This document shows positions 27,730-38,260 of a stretch of DNA of 64,000 nucleotides, one piece after another (positions within the stretch are counted from its first letter, which is position 1; every line of letters starts with the position of its first letter). This DNA is from an uncultured Neomegalonema sp. (GTDB lineage Bacteria > Pseudomonadota > Alphaproteobacteria > Rhodobacterales > Rhodobacteraceae). Made by a program: the position numbers and the translations under genes. The notes beneath the pieces were generated by a model. It did not search any database, was not told the DNA's origin, and saw nothing but the letters and a program-made list of their open reading frames with translations. The stretch spans positions 1 to 64,000 of the forward strand of contig CALFVD010000044.1 in the NCBI GenBank assembly GCA_937928005.1, in the 5' to 3' direction.

Positions 27730-28377
27730 ATGAATTTTCCGCTTGCCATTGATGCGAATAAGGCAATTCTCCTACGCATTGTGGCGGGGTTGGTGGCAAT
27801 GTTGGGCGGCCTGTCGGTAAAGACGGTGAGGCGGCACATTCATCTCTATGCTTTGGCGATTCTGAGGCCCACCGAATCCGCGACGCGGCGGCTGATCGCA
27901 ATTCTCGCTCATGAGATAAGCGTACCGATACGCAGGGCGAGAAACGCGCTAAAAGCTGGTATTCCGAAAGGAAAAGGCACGCGAATTCCGGCTTTCGGCC
28001 TGTTTGATAAAAGAAAGAATGTCGATCCAAAAACGAAACGTGTTCCGGGATATGGGCCGAGTGTGCGGGGCTTTGACGATGAGGAATATTTCCCACCACC
28101 CAAATCCACCCCACATTCGGACGATCTTGTAAATGCCGGGCCGTTAATGCGGCGATTACTGGCTTTACAGCAGGCGCTTGGTGATCTGCCCCGACAGGCA
28201 AGGCGGCTGGCGCGGATGCTTGGATCTGGCAAGGCAAAATGGCCGCGCGCAATGCGACCCGGTCGACCACCAGGACATCGGGCGAAGGGGTCGCATCCAG
28301 TTGATGAAGTGCTTGCCGATTGCCACGAACTCGCCTTGATGGCCCTTAATGAGCCGCCCGAAAGAACACCTCCATAA
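27730..28377 (+). CDS. Hypothetical protein, 215 aa
   Basis: Open frame with ATG; no recognised family. Confidence 0.5.
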   Translation: MNFPLAIDANKAILLRIVAGLVAMLGGLSVKTVRRHIHLYALAILRPTESATRRLIAILAHEISVPIRRARNALKAGIPKGKGTRIPAFGLFDKRKNVDPKTKRVPGYGPSVRGFDDEEYFPPPKSTPHSDDLVNAGPLMRRLLALQQALGDLPRQARRLARMLGSGKAKWPRAMRPGRPPGHRAKGSHPVDEVLADCHELALMALNEPPERTPP

Positions 28378-28447
28378 GCCCTTTCACACCCGCAAAATCG
28401 CCCTGCCATTCTCCTCGATTTGGGGAGCGCCTTGTCCTGCGCGATGG

Positions 28448-29101
28448 TCAGTCGGCGAGGTGTTGCATCAGGAATTGGGCGGCGGCGGCTATGCCGCGCT
28501 CATCAATACCATGACCTAGGCCGGGACGCGGGAAACCGGATACCTCAATCCCAACGGCGGCAAGACCTTCACCAGCCTGCTGCATCGACTCGAAAGGAAC
28601 GACCGCATCAGCATCGCCATGAACCAGCAAAATAGGTGGTTTCGTGCGGATCTCATTGCCAAGGCGTTCAGGCTCAAGCAGACGACCCGAAAAACCGACA
28701 ATGCCCGCAAGCGCATGCTCGCGACGCGGACCAACATGGAGAGACATCATCGTGCCTTGCGAAAAGCCCATAAGAGCAACTTTATTAGCGGGTAGACCGC
28801 TGCGCTCGATCTCGGCGGTGATGAAGTCGTCGAGGGCAATAACGGCGCGGGCCATCCCATCGCGCATTTCCTGCTCGGAGGAACCATCAATATACGTAAT
28901 CGGAAACCATTGGCGGCCAGACGGCGCGGCGGCGCAGGGTTCGGGGGCATTGGGCGAGACGAATTCTGTATCAGCCAAAGCACCAGCCATCGGCCCAGCC
29001 AATCCGATAAGGTCGTTGCCATCGGCCCCATAGCCGTGCAGCAAGATGACAAGGCTTTTTGCCTCGCCCGATTTCGCCTCAATTCGTGGTCCTTCGAGCA
29101 T
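28448..29101 (-). CDS. Phospholipase/carboxylesterase-family alpha/beta hydrolase
   Basis: LVILLHGYGADGNDLIGLA, LMGFSQGTMMSLHVG, HGDADAVVPFE. Confidence 0.92.
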   Translation of the reverse strand: MLEGPRIEAKSGEAKSLVILLHGYGADGNDLIGLAGPMAGALADTEFVSPNAPEPCAAAPSGRQWFPITYIDGSSEQEMRDGMARAVIALDDFITAEIERSGLPANKVALMGFSQGTMMSLHVGPRREHALAGIVGFSGRLLEPERLGNEIRTKPPILLVHGDADAVVPFESMQQAGEGLAAVGIEVSGFPRPGLGHGIDERGIAAAAQFLMQHLAD

Positions 29102-29176
29102 TCTTCTCTCCTATGCACACCCTTGTTATGCCGCGATTTCCGAGGCGGAATGTGCAATCACGCTCCTCGAAACCAC

Positions 29177-29809
29177 TCAGACGCCCTCGCGGCCTTTTGC
29201 ATGGCGGTAATAGCTCCACAAGATGCGCGCCGCTACCCCGCGCCACGGCGACCATTGTTCAGCCATTGCGGCGATTTCGGTATGGGTGGGGCGCGCGTCG
29301 AGGTCGAAAAGGACGCGCGCGCTTTCTTGAAGGGCAAGATCCTTGTCGGCGAAAATATCAGCGCGACCCACGCAGAACATGAGGTAGATTTGAGCGGTCC
29401 ATGTGCCGATACCCTTGACGGCGGTGAGCATGGCCATAGCGTCATCGACATCGCCTTTGGCGCAGAAATCGAGGTCGAGACTGCGGGAGTGCAAGGCGTC
29501 GGCGATGGCTTTTGCGTAACGGACCTTTGGGCGCGACAGGCCCAAGGCGCGCAACTCATCTTCGGTCATGGCGAGGACACGGGCTGGCGTATCGACCCCG
29601 GCTTCGGTGACACGGCCCCAGATACCATTTGCGGCGGCGACGGAGACTTGCTGGCCGACGATAATCTGCAGAAGTGGCGAAAAACCCTGCGCGCGGCGGC
29701 GCAAGGGCGGCATTCCGGCAATCTCGATGGCACCAGCAAAACGCGGCTCAATGGCGCTGAGATGAGCGACGCCTTCGGCGATATCGGCTTCGGTCTCGAT
29801 GATTCGCAT
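29177..29809 (-). CDS. alkA: DNA-3-methyladenine glycosylase II-like (HhH-GPD)
   Basis: LLQIIVGQQVSVAAA...AVKGIGTWTAQIYLMFCVGRADIFADKDLALQ. Confidence 0.9.
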   Translation of the reverse strand: MRIIETEADIAEGVAHLSAIEPRFAGAIEIAGMPPLRRRAQGFSPLLQIIVGQQVSVAAANGIWGRVTEAGVDTPARVLAMTEDELRALGLSRPKVRYAKAIADALHSRSLDLDFCAKGDVDDAMAMLTAVKGIGTWTAQIYLMFCVGRADIFADKDLALQESARVLFDLDARPTHTEIAAMAEQWSPWRGVAARILWSYYRHAKGREGV

Positions 29810-29844
29810 TGGCGCTATCCTCCGGTCGCGGGTATATTCGCGCC

Positions 29845-30702
29845 ATGAGTAGCCATGTCGAGCGTTTCGCGCCAAGCCCCACCGGATCGCTTCATCTCGG
29901 CCATGCCTATTCGGCGATGCTGGCATATGATGCGGCGCGTAAGGCAGGCGGGCAGTTTCTACTGAGAATCGAGGATATCGACACGATCCGTAGCCGCCCG
30001 GAATACGAGGCGGCGATATTGGAGGATTTAGCATGGTTGGGCCTGCCTTGGCAGGAACCGATGCTGCGGCAATCGGCGCGTTTTGATGCCTATCGCGCAG
30101 TGATCGAACAATTGATTGAGCGCGGATTACTTTATCCTTGCACCTGTACCCGCAAACAAATTGCGATGAGCGCGCCGCAGGAGGGCGCACCGGGGGTGGG
30201 GGTGTATCCGGGAACATGTCGTGGGCGCGGGTTTGCCGATGCGGACGGGGATTATGCGCTGCGGCTGGATATGCGTAAGGCGCTGGTGTCGTTGGGGGGC
30301 GCGGGCGTCGTGAAGAAGTTGCATTTCAAGGAAATCGGGCGTGGGCCAAACGGTGAAAAAGGCAAGATTGCGCTGGATATGGCGGCGTTGATCGACGGGG
30401 TGGGCGATATCGTATTGGCACGCAAAGATGTACCCGCAAGCTATCATCTATCGGTCGTGTTGGACGATGCTTTTCAGCAGGTAAGCCATGTGACGCGGGG
30501 GCATGATCTGTTTGAGGCGGCACCCATCCACCGGGTGCTACAGGCGTTAACCGGGCGGCCAACGCCGATCTACCGGCACCACGATTTGATCCGTGATGAG
30601 ACAGGACGGCGGTTGGCGAAACGGGATGATGCACGTAGCATTTCTACCCTACGGATGGAAGGCGCGACCCCCGATGATATTCGCGCGATGGTGGGGTTAT
30701 GA
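29845..30702 (+). CDS. gluQ: Glutamyl-Q tRNA(Asp) synthetase
   Basis: RFAPSPTGSLHLGHAYSA, RIEDIDTIRSRPEYE, GRRLAKRDDARS; short class I GluRS-like without anticodon domain. Confidence 0.92.
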   Translation: MSSHVERFAPSPTGSLHLGHAYSAMLAYDAARKAGGQFLLRIEDIDTIRSRPEYEAAILEDLAWLGLPWQEPMLRQSARFDAYRAVIEQLIERGLLYPCTCTRKQIAMSAPQEGAPGVGVYPGTCRGRGFADADGDYALRLDMRKALVSLGGAGVVKKLHFKEIGRGPNGEKGKIALDMAALIDGVGDIVLARKDVPASYHLSVVLDDAFQQVSHVTRGHDLFEAAPIHRVLQALTGRPTPIYRHHDLIRDETGRRLAKRDDARSISTLRMEGATPDDIRAMVGL

Positions 30703-31580
30703 CGGCGCGCGGCGGGGCCATGCTGGCAAGTTTTTATGCAGGCATCATGTTCGGCGTCTTTTGGGTGCCGATCCGTGCGCTTGAACAGGCGGGATTCGAG
30801 GGGCCGTGGCCCGCGACATTGTATGTCGCCGCGCCGGTAATCTTTACACTGCCAATCTATTGGCGATACCGGGCCGACCTAAGCAATGGGCGGGGATTGC
30901 TGGGCGGGGTGCTTTGTGGGATTGCGCTTGGCCTTTATGCGATGGCGTTTTTGTATACCGATGTCGTGCGGACGGTGTTGCTGTTCTATCTAATGCCGAT
31001 CTGGGGGTTTTTACTGGGACGGATCGTATTGGGGGAGGCGGTAACGGGGCTGCGCTGGATGGCCATTGCGCTTGGGTTTGCCGGGATTGCGGTGATTTTT
31101 GGGGCAGAATCAGGCTTGCCGGTGCCGGAGAATATCGGCGACTGGATGGCGCTGGCTTCGGGCATGATCTGGGCTGTGGCGTCGATTTTGATCCTCACGA
31201 ATCCGGGGGTCAACGCATGGGTGCATTGCGCGAATTTCTTTGTTTTTGCGACAATTTTGACGGTCTGTATTGCATTGGCCTCAGGAATACCGCCGCCTGA
31301 TGTTGCGCTGCTGGAGCCAGTAATCTGGTGGTTGCTACCGGTCGCGTTGCTGATCGCCCTACCCGTTGGTTTTGCTACGGTCTATGGCGCAACGATCCTA
31401 AACCCCGGTGTTGTTGGGCTGTTGTTTATGGGCGAAGTCGCGGTTGCGGCAATTTCGGCGGCAATCCTAACGGATGAGCCATTCGGGTTACGCGAAGGGG
31501 TGGGCGTGATGCTGGTCATGGCGGCGGGCTTGCTAGAGCCATTGCGGGAAATCATGGCGAACGATCAGGTGGCCGCATGA
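30699..31580 (+). CDS. DMT/EamA-family transporter
   Basis: 10-TM EamA pattern; 4-bp overlap with gluQ. Confidence 0.87.
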   Translation: MTARGGAMLASFYAGIMFGVFWVPIRALEQAGFEGPWPATLYVAAPVIFTLPIYWRYRADLSNGRGLLGGVLCGIALGLYAMAFLYTDVVRTVLLFYLMPIWGFLLGRIVLGEAVTGLRWMAIALGFAGIAVIFGAESGLPVPENIGDWMALASGMIWAVASILILTNPGVNAWVHCANFFVFATILTVCIALASGIPPPDVALLEPVIWWLLPVALLIALPVGFATVYGATILNPGVVGLLFMGEVAVAAISAAILTDEPFGLREGVGVMLVMAAGLLEPLREIMANDQVAA

Positions 31581-31647
31581 AGATGCAACGCTATCCTAAC
31601 CATCGGCCTGTAAGAGCGGGGTATTACGCCTCGAACCGGAGAGAAAA

Positions 31648-32991
31648 ATGCGCATCACCATGATCGGCACGGGCTATGTGGGCCTCGTCTCTGGGGCTTG
31701 CTTCTCGGATTTTGGCCATATTGTCACCTGCATCGACAAGGACGCAGCGAAGATTGAGACGCTGCGCGCGGGCGGCATCCCCATCTATGAACCGGGGCTG
31801 GCGGCATTGGTACAGACCAATGTGCAGGCCGGGCGGCTGTTCTTTGACACCGATGCGCGCGAAGCGATCCGATCATCGGATGTGGTCTTCATCGCAGTTG
31901 GCACACCTTCACGGCGCGGCGATGGCCATGCGGATTTAAGCTATGTCTATGCAGCAGCAGAAGAAATCGCCGGGATGATCGAGGGATTCACAGTCGTCGT
32001 GACGAAATCGACGGTGCCAGTGGGCACGGGCGACGAGGTCGAGGCGGTAATCCGACGGGCAAATCCGAAGGCCGATGTAACGGTCGTATCAAACCCCGAA
32101 TTCCTACGCGAAGGCGCGGCAATCGAAGATTTCAAGAGGCCCGACCGAGTGGTTATCGGCATCGAAGACGACCGCGCACGCGCACCGATGCAAGAGTTGT
32201 ATCGCCCGCTCTACCTGAATGAGACGCCCATCGTCTTTACGCAGCGGCGCACCTCTGAGCTAATCAAATACGCCGCGAATGCTTTTCTCGCGACGAAAAT
32301 CACGTTCATCAACGAGATTGCAGACCTGTGCGAAGCCGTTGGCGCGGATGTGCAACAGGTTGCAAAAGGCATCGGCCTCGACAAACGGATCGGTGGCAAG
32401 TTTCTGAATGCTGGGCCGGGCTATGGCGGGTCGTGCTTCCCTAAGGATACGCTGGCCTTATCAAAGACAGCCCATGAGGCGGGAACGCCGCTGGAAATCG
32501 TGCAATCGGTCGTGACGGCCAATGCGGATCGGAAGAAGGCGATGGCGGGCCGTATTATTGAAGCGATGGATGGCGATGTGCGCGGTAAGACCGTCGCGGT
32601 GCTGGGCCTCGCCTTCAAACCGAATACGGATGATATGCGCGATGCACCTTCGCTAGACATCGTGCCCGCGCTGCTGGCGGCTGGCGCGCGGGTGCAGGCT
32701 TACGATCCCGAAGCCATGAATGAGGCGCGCAAGTTGATGGCTGGCCCCGCCTATTGCGCGGATGCGTATGAGGCAATCGAGGGTGCAGATGCACTGGTGA
32801 TCGTGACGGAGTGGGATCAGTTCCGCGCGCTCGATTTCGTGCGGGTAAAGGCGCTGTTGAACACGCCGATGATCGTGGATTTACGCAATGTCTATGATAC
32901 CGCGACGATGGAAGCGCATGGATTCGGGTATAGCTGTATCGGTCGCCCCGGCCTGCCCCTACCGAATGTTTCAGCGCGCAAGTTGGCATAG
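31648..32991 (+). CDS. ugd: UDP-glucose 6-dehydrogenase
   Basis: MRITMIGTGYVGLVSGACFSDFGH, GPGYGGSCFPKDTLAL, LGLAFKPNTDDMRDAPS. Confidence 0.96.
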   Translation: MRITMIGTGYVGLVSGACFSDFGHIVTCIDKDAAKIETLRAGGIPIYEPGLAALVQTNVQAGRLFFDTDAREAIRSSDVVFIAVGTPSRRGDGHADLSYVYAAAEEIAGMIEGFTVVVTKSTVPVGTGDEVEAVIRRANPKADVTVVSNPEFLREGAAIEDFKRPDRVVIGIEDDRARAPMQELYRPLYLNETPIVFTQRRTSELIKYAANAFLATKITFINEIADLCEAVGADVQQVAKGIGLDKRIGGKFLNAGPGYGGSCFPKDTLALSKTAHEAGTPLEIVQSVVTANADRKKAMAGRIIEAMDGDVRGKTVAVLGLAFKPNTDDMRDAPSLDIVPALLAAGARVQAYDPEAMNEARKLMAGPAYCADAYEAIEGADALVIVTEWDQFRALDFVRVKALLNTPMIVDLRNVYDTATMEAHGFGYSCIGRPGLPLPNVSARKLA

Positions 32992-33104
32992 CGTTTTCTT
33001 ATCCATTGAATTTGAATATAAATTTCAGACTCATTGACGTTTAAGTAAATGTTTTCTCTCTCGCCGGTTTGCCCTAATATCACCAGCAACCGGGAGGAGA
33101 TGAT

Positions 33105-34250
33105 ATGGATTTCGCGCTGACCGATGAGCAGGTCGCCATTCAGGAAATGGCGGCGGGATTCGCCGCCGATAAGCTTGCACCTAAGGCTTTGGAATGGGAC
33201 GAAACCGGGCATTTTCCGGCGGATGTCGTGCGCTCAACCGGTGAGTTGGGGTTGGCGGGAATTTATGTGCGCGAAGATGTGGGCGGCTCTGGTCTAGGGC
33301 GGCTGGATGCCGTGCTGATCTTTGAGGCACTGGCGCATGGCTGCCCTTCCATCGGGTCATTCATCTCGATCCATAATATGGTCGCGTGGATGATTGACCG
33401 CTTTGGCACCGAGGAACAACGCCAGAAATGGGTGCCGAAGATGTGCGCGATGGAGGTTATGGGCAGTTATTGCCTGACCGAACCCGGCTCTGGCTCGGAC
33501 GCCGCAGCCCTACGCACGCGCGCAGAGATGGACGGGAACGAGTGGAAACTCAACGGAACCAAGGCGTTCATCTCTGGCGGCGGGCATTCGGATATCTATC
33601 TGGCGATGGCGCGAACCGGCGGCGAAGGGCCAAGAGGCGTGTCGGCTATGTTGATCGAAGACGGGGCCGAAGGGCTGAGTTTCGGGGCCGAGGAGCGCAA
33701 GATGGGCTGGCGCGCACAACCGACGGCGCAGGTGCAATTCGACGATTGTAAGGTGCCCGCAGACCACCTACTCGGCGAGGAAGGCAAAGGGTTTCGCTAC
33801 GCGATGGCGGGCCTTGATGGGGGGCGATTGAATATTGCGGCAAGCGCGTTAGGAGCGGCACAATCGGCGCTAAATGCTTCGCTCGTCTATGCAAAGGAGC
33901 GCAAGGCATTTGGGCATTCGATTGCGGATTTCCAGTCTTTACAGTTCAAGCTGGCCGATATGGAAACCTCGCTGACGGCGGCCCGCGCGCTGCTGTATCA
34001 GGCGGCTTGGAAGCTGGACGAAGGCGCGCCCGATGCGTCGAAACATTGCGCGATGGCCAAGCGATTCGTGACCGATGCGTCCTTTACGGTGGCGAATGAG
34101 GCGCTGCAAATCCATGGCGGCTACGGCTATCTGTCGGATTACGGGATCGAAAAGATTGTGCGTGATTTGCGGGTGCATCAGATCTTGGAGGGAACCAACG
34201 AGATCATGCGCGTTATCATCTCACGGCATATGCTGGCGGAAGCCGCGTGA
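33105..34250 (+). CDS. Acyl-CoA dehydrogenase, isobutyryl-CoA dehydrogenase-like
   Basis: ACAD signatures YCLTEPGSGSDAAALRT and IHGGYGYLSDYGIEKIVRDLRVHQILEGTNEIMRVIISRH. Confidence 0.9.
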   Translation: MDFALTDEQVAIQEMAAGFAADKLAPKALEWDETGHFPADVVRSTGELGLAGIYVREDVGGSGLGRLDAVLIFEALAHGCPSIGSFISIHNMVAWMIDRFGTEEQRQKWVPKMCAMEVMGSYCLTEPGSGSDAAALRTRAEMDGNEWKLNGTKAFISGGGHSDIYLAMARTGGEGPRGVSAMLIEDGAEGLSFGAEERKMGWRAQPTAQVQFDDCKVPADHLLGEEGKGFRYAMAGLDGGRLNIAASALGAAQSALNASLVYAKERKAFGHSIADFQSLQFKLADMETSLTAARALLYQAAWKLDEGAPDASKHCAMAKRFVTDASFTVANEALQIHGGYGYLSDYGIEKIVRDLRVHQILEGTNEIMRVIISRHMLAEAA

Positions 34251-35458
34251 CGATCACGCCGGACCTGATCCGCCAGACCCATGATGCGATACGCGATTCC
34301 ACGATCCGAACGCCGATTGTGCGGGCGACACGCCTGTCGATGCAATTGGAGATCGACCTGTATCTGAAGCTGGAGAATTTGCAGCATACCAATGCGTTCA
34401 AGGCGCGGGGTGCGCTGGCCAAGTTGTTGACACTGAACGACACGCAGCGCGCGGCAGGGGTGATCGCATGTAGCGCCGGAAATCATGCGCAGGGCGTGGC
34501 GTATCATGCGACCCGGCTGGGCATCCCCTCAACCATCGTGATGCCGGAGGGAACGCCGTTCAATAAGCTGAAACGTACATCGGATTTTGGAGCGCGCGTG
34601 GTGACGCATGGCGCGGGCTTCGATGAGAGTGTGCAATTCACGCTGGATATGGCGCGTGCGGATGGGTTGACCGTGATCCATCCGTTCGATGATCCGGTTG
34701 TGGCGGCGGGGCAAGGGACCGTCGCGATTGAGATGCTGGAGGACGAACCGGATCTGGACACTATCGTCGTGCCGATTGGTGGCGGCGGATTGATCGCCGG
34801 GATGGCCGTGGCGGCGAAGGATATACGGCCTGATATCGAGATTATCGGGGCGCAGGCGGTATTGTTCGATGCGGTCAAAGCGCAGGTGGAAGGCGGCGAG
34901 ACGCATTTTGGCGGACAATCGCTGGCCGAAGGAATATCGGTGCGTGAACCATCAGCGGCGAATGTCGAGATCATTCGGCGGCTTGTCGATCGGGTCGAGA
35001 GCGCGACGGAGGCAGAGATCGAGGATGCGGTCTTCGATCTGTTATCCCATGAGAAACTGGTGGCCGAGGGCGCGCCGGGGGCTGGGCTGGCCGTGATCGA
35101 GAAGAATCTCGATGCTTTTCGCGGGCGCAAGATTGGGCTGGTAATCTGCGGCGGGAATATCGATTCGCGCCTGCTATCGACCTTGATTCTGCGCGGATTG
35201 GTGCGGGATGGGCGGATCACGCGGCTGACCTTTGAGATCGCCGATACGCCGGGGCAATTGTCGAATATCGCACGGATCATCGGCGATGCGGGCGCGAATG
35301 TGGTTGAAGTCATCCACCAACGCATGATGCAGACGGTTTCGCTGAAACAAGCGGAGTTGGAAGTCGTGATCGAAGCCCGCGACCGCCCGCATGTGATCGA
35401 GATCGTCTCGGCGCTACGAGATGGCGGATTTGCTGTGCGCGCGGAAGGCGTTGCATGA
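34247..35458 (+). CDS. ilvA: Threonine ammonia-lyase
   Basis: LKLENLQHTNAFKARGAL PLP lysine motif, GGGGLIAG, C-terminal ACT-like domain. Confidence 0.92.
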   Translation: MTITPDLIRQTHDAIRDSTIRTPIVRATRLSMQLEIDLYLKLENLQHTNAFKARGALAKLLTLNDTQRAAGVIACSAGNHAQGVAYHATRLGIPSTIVMPEGTPFNKLKRTSDFGARVVTHGAGFDESVQFTLDMARADGLTVIHPFDDPVVAAGQGTVAIEMLEDEPDLDTIVVPIGGGGLIAGMAVAAKDIRPDIEIIGAQAVLFDAVKAQVEGGETHFGGQSLAEGISVREPSAANVEIIRRLVDRVESATEAEIEDAVFDLLSHEKLVAEGAPGAGLAVIEKNLDAFRGRKIGLVICGGNIDSRLLSTLILRGLVRDGRITRLTFEIADTPGQLSNIARIIGDAGANVVEVIHQRMMQTVSLKQAELEVVIEARDRPHVIEIVSALRDGGFAVRAEGVA

Positions 35459-35491
35459 AATTTTCACGCAAGAAAGACTGAGGAAGCATCC

Positions 35492-36655
35492 ATGTTCACC
35501 ACTTCCATGAATTTCGGGCTTGGCGAAGAGATTGATGCTCTGCGCGAGATGGTGCAGAAATTTGCCGCCGCCGAGGTTGCACCGCTTGCCGCCGAGATTG
35601 ATCGGACGGATGAGGCACCCTATCAGCTATGGCCGAAAATGGGCGAGTTGGGGTTGCTGGGAGTGACGGCGGACCCGGATTTTGGAGGGTCCGGGATGAG
35701 CTATCTCGCCCAGACCATCGTGATTGAGGAAATCAGCCGGGCGAGTGCATCCGTGGGGCTGTCTTATGGGGCACATTCCAATCTGTGTGTGAATCAGATC
35801 AATCGCCATGGGACGGTGGAGCAAAAGGAAAAATTTCTACCCAAGCTTTGCTCAGGCGAGCATGTCGGCGCGCTGGCGATGAGCGAGCCGGGGGCAGGTT
35901 CCGATGTTGTGTCGATGAAGATGCGGGCCGAGAAGCGCAATGATCGCTTCATCCTCAATGGTACGAAAATGTGGATCACGAACGGGCCGGATGCAGAGAC
36001 TTTGATCGTCTATGCCAAGACTGACCCCGATGCGGGATCAAAGGGAATTACTGCATTTCTGATCGAACGGTCGATGGCGGGGTTCTCGGTCGCGCAGAAG
36101 TTGGACAAGCTAGGAATGCGCGGCTCGGCCACGGGGGAATTGGTGTTCGAGGATGTCGAAGTGCCGTTCGACAATGTGCTGGGCGAGGAAGGACGTGGCG
36201 TTCAGGTGTTGATGTCCGGCCTCGATTACGAGCGGATCGTACTGGCCGGAGGGCCGGTTGGGATCATGGCGGCGGCGCTGGATGCGGTGGTGCCCTATGT
36301 CCATGAGCGCAAGCAGTTTGGCACGCCCATTGGCGAGTTTCAGCTAATGCAGGGCAAATTGGCGGATATGTATACGACGATGAACGCTTGCCGCGCCTAT
36401 GTCTACGCCGTCGCGCAGGCTGCGGATCGGGGGGAGACTACGCGCAAGGATGCCGCCGGTTGCATCCTCTACGCCGCCGAGAAGGCAACGCAAGTGGCGT
36501 TGGAATCGATCCAATGTCTTGGCGGAAACGGGTATACGAACGAATATCCGGTGGGCCGCCTGCTGCGCGATGCGAAGCTCTATGAGATCGGCGCGGGGAC
36601 CAGTGAGATCAGGCGAATGTTGATTGGGCGCGAGATGTTTCAGGAAACGGCGTAG
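35492..36655 (+). CDS. ivd: Isovaleryl-CoA dehydrogenase
   Basis: [79 protein letters not shown]. Confidence 0.93.
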   Translation: MFTTSMNFGLGEEIDALREMVQKFAAAEVAPLAAEIDRTDEAPYQLWPKMGELGLLGVTADPDFGGSGMSYLAQTIVIEEISRASASVGLSYGAHSNLCVNQINRHGTVEQKEKFLPKLCSGEHVGALAMSEPGAGSDVVSMKMRAEKRNDRFILNGTKMWITNGPDAETLIVYAKTDPDAGSKGITAFLIERSMAGFSVAQKLDKLGMRGSATGELVFEDVEVPFDNVLGEEGRGVQVLMSGLDYERIVLAGGPVGIMAAALDAVVPYVHERKQFGTPIGEFQLMQGKLADMYTTMNACRAYVYAVAQAADRGETTRKDAAGCILYAAEKATQVALESIQCLGGNGYTNEYPVGRLLRDAKLYEIGAGTSEIRRMLIGREMFQETA

Positions 36656-36660
36656 TCTAT

Positions 36661-36748
36661 AGCGATTTGCGATAAACCTGAGCCATATTTCACGCCAAGA
36701 GCCGCGCAAAATATGGCGTTTGATGATTCAGGATAATCGCAATTCGCT
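36661..36748. repeat. 88-bp palindromic repeat, copy 5
   Basis: AGCGATTTGCGAT...ATCGCAATTCGCT ends; lies between convergent ivd and rluE; TA-flanked. Confidence 0.85.
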
Positions 36749-36752
36749 TTAG

Positions 36753-37313
36753 CTATGATTTGGGCGCTTTCTTTGGGTCTTCCGAATGACGCCAATCCCC
36801 ATTTGCCAAGCCGTCCAATGACCAGTCACCTACCCGCGACCGGATCAGGCGCAAGGTTGGATGGCCGACAGCCGCCGTCATGCGCCGCACCTGTCTGTTG
36901 CGGCCTTCGGTGATGGTGATGGAGATCCAGCAATCTTCCACTGTTTTGCGCACCCGTACAGGCGGATCACGGGGCCAGAGGGCAGCGGGCGCATCCATGC
37001 GTTTGACCTCGGCGGGGCGCGTTTTTCCGTCCTTCAGGGTCACGCCCCTTCGCAAGGCGTCGATTGCCTCGAAGTCGGGAATACGCTCGACCTGCACCCA
37101 ATACGTCTTCGGCATCTTGAATTTAGGGTCGGAAATCCGGCTTTGCTGTCGCCCATTATCGGTCAATAGCAGCAGTCCTTCGCTATCGCGATCTAATCGT
37201 CCCGCCGGATAGACACCCGGCACCGAGATATAATCGGCAAGCGTCGCCCTGCCCTCCCCATCTGTGAATTGTGGCAGGACGCCGAATGGCTTGTTGAAGA
37301 GGATAAGGGTCAT
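36753..37313 (-). CDS. rluE: Pseudouridine synthase, RluE/RsuA family
   Basis: [52 protein letters not shown]. Confidence 0.93.
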   Translation of the reverse strand: MTLILFNKPFGVLPQFTDGEGRATLADYISVPGVYPAGRLDRDSEGLLLLTDNGRQQSRISDPKFKMPKTYWVQVERIPDFEAIDALRRGVTLKDGKTRPAEVKRMDAPAALWPRDPPVRVRKTVEDCWISITITEGRNRQVRRMTAAVGHPTLRLIRSRVGDWSLDGLANGDWRHSEDPKKAPKS

Positions 37314-38260
37314 TTCGTCTCACGGATGAATAGGCCGAACGCGCGCGGGCCATCACCCGTATCGTATTCGTCGATCACATCCAGCGTTTCAGCATTGATT
37401 ACCGAAATCGTGTTGGAAAACCAATTGGCGACGATCACACGCGCGCCATCCACACTGATATCAATGCCTTCGGGATATTCGCCAACGTCAATCTTGCCGA
37501 TGATTTTCAGCGTATCCATGTCGAAGACAGTGACGGTATTGGCATATTGATCGGTGACAAAGCCTTTGCCCTTTGCGAAGGCCACCGCGTAGGGGCGCTC
37601 GCCAGTTGAAACGGTGCCGATTTTCTTGCGGGCGGCGATGTCGATGACTGTCACCGTGTTGGAGCCTACATCAGCCGTGTAAGCACGCCCTTCATGGATG
37701 GTAATGCCAAAGGGGCGAGCGCCGGTTTTTACGGTTGCGATTGGCTTGTTGGTTGCCGTGTCGGTAAGCGAGACTTGATTAGAATCGCGATCCGCCGACA
37801 ACAACAACGCGCCGTCTGGCGTAATGGCGAGGCCCGATGGCGATTCACCAACCGGGATACGCGCGACAATCTCGCCAGTTTTAGCATCGATAGCGAAAAT
37901 ACGCGCTTCGTACCAATCGGCGACATAGAGCCTTTCGCCATTGGGATTTACTGCGATACCGAGTGGTCCGCCTTCGAGGGTAATGCGGCGCTCGATTGTA
38001 CCGTTGACTGTGTCTATGACGCTGACAGTCTTGTTTTCCGGGCTTACGACATAAGCGTATGCGCCATTTGGCGACAAGGCGATTCCGGCGGGTTTGCCAC
38101 CGACTTTCACGGTTGCGCGGGTTTCGCCAGTATCGAGGTCGATAATAGAAACATCATCACTAGATTGATTGGTGATAAATGCTTCGTCGGCCACGGCCCA
38201 GAAAGAAAGAGCAGCGGCAAGTGAACCCGCCGCCGCCCCTATCCAAAATCGAAGCGCCAT
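37310..38260 (-). CDS. YVTN-family beta-propeller protein
   Basis: Signal peptide; repeated VSVID...[18 protein letters not shown] blades. Confidence 0.9.
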   Translation of the reverse strand: MALRFWIGAAAGSLAAALSFWAVADEAFITNQSSDDVSIIDLDTGETRATVKVGGKPAGIALSPNGAYAYVVSPENKTVSVIDTVNGTIERRITLEGGPLGIAVNPNGERLYVADWYEARIFAIDAKTGEIVARIPVGESPSGLAITPDGALLLSADRDSNQVSLTDTATNKPIATVKTGARPFGITIHEGRAYTADVGSNTVTVIDIAARKKIGTVSTGERPYAVAFAKGKGFVTDQYANTVTVFDMDTLKIIGKIDVGEYPEGIDISVDGARVIVANWFSNTISVINAETLDVIDEYDTGDGPRAFGLFIRETK

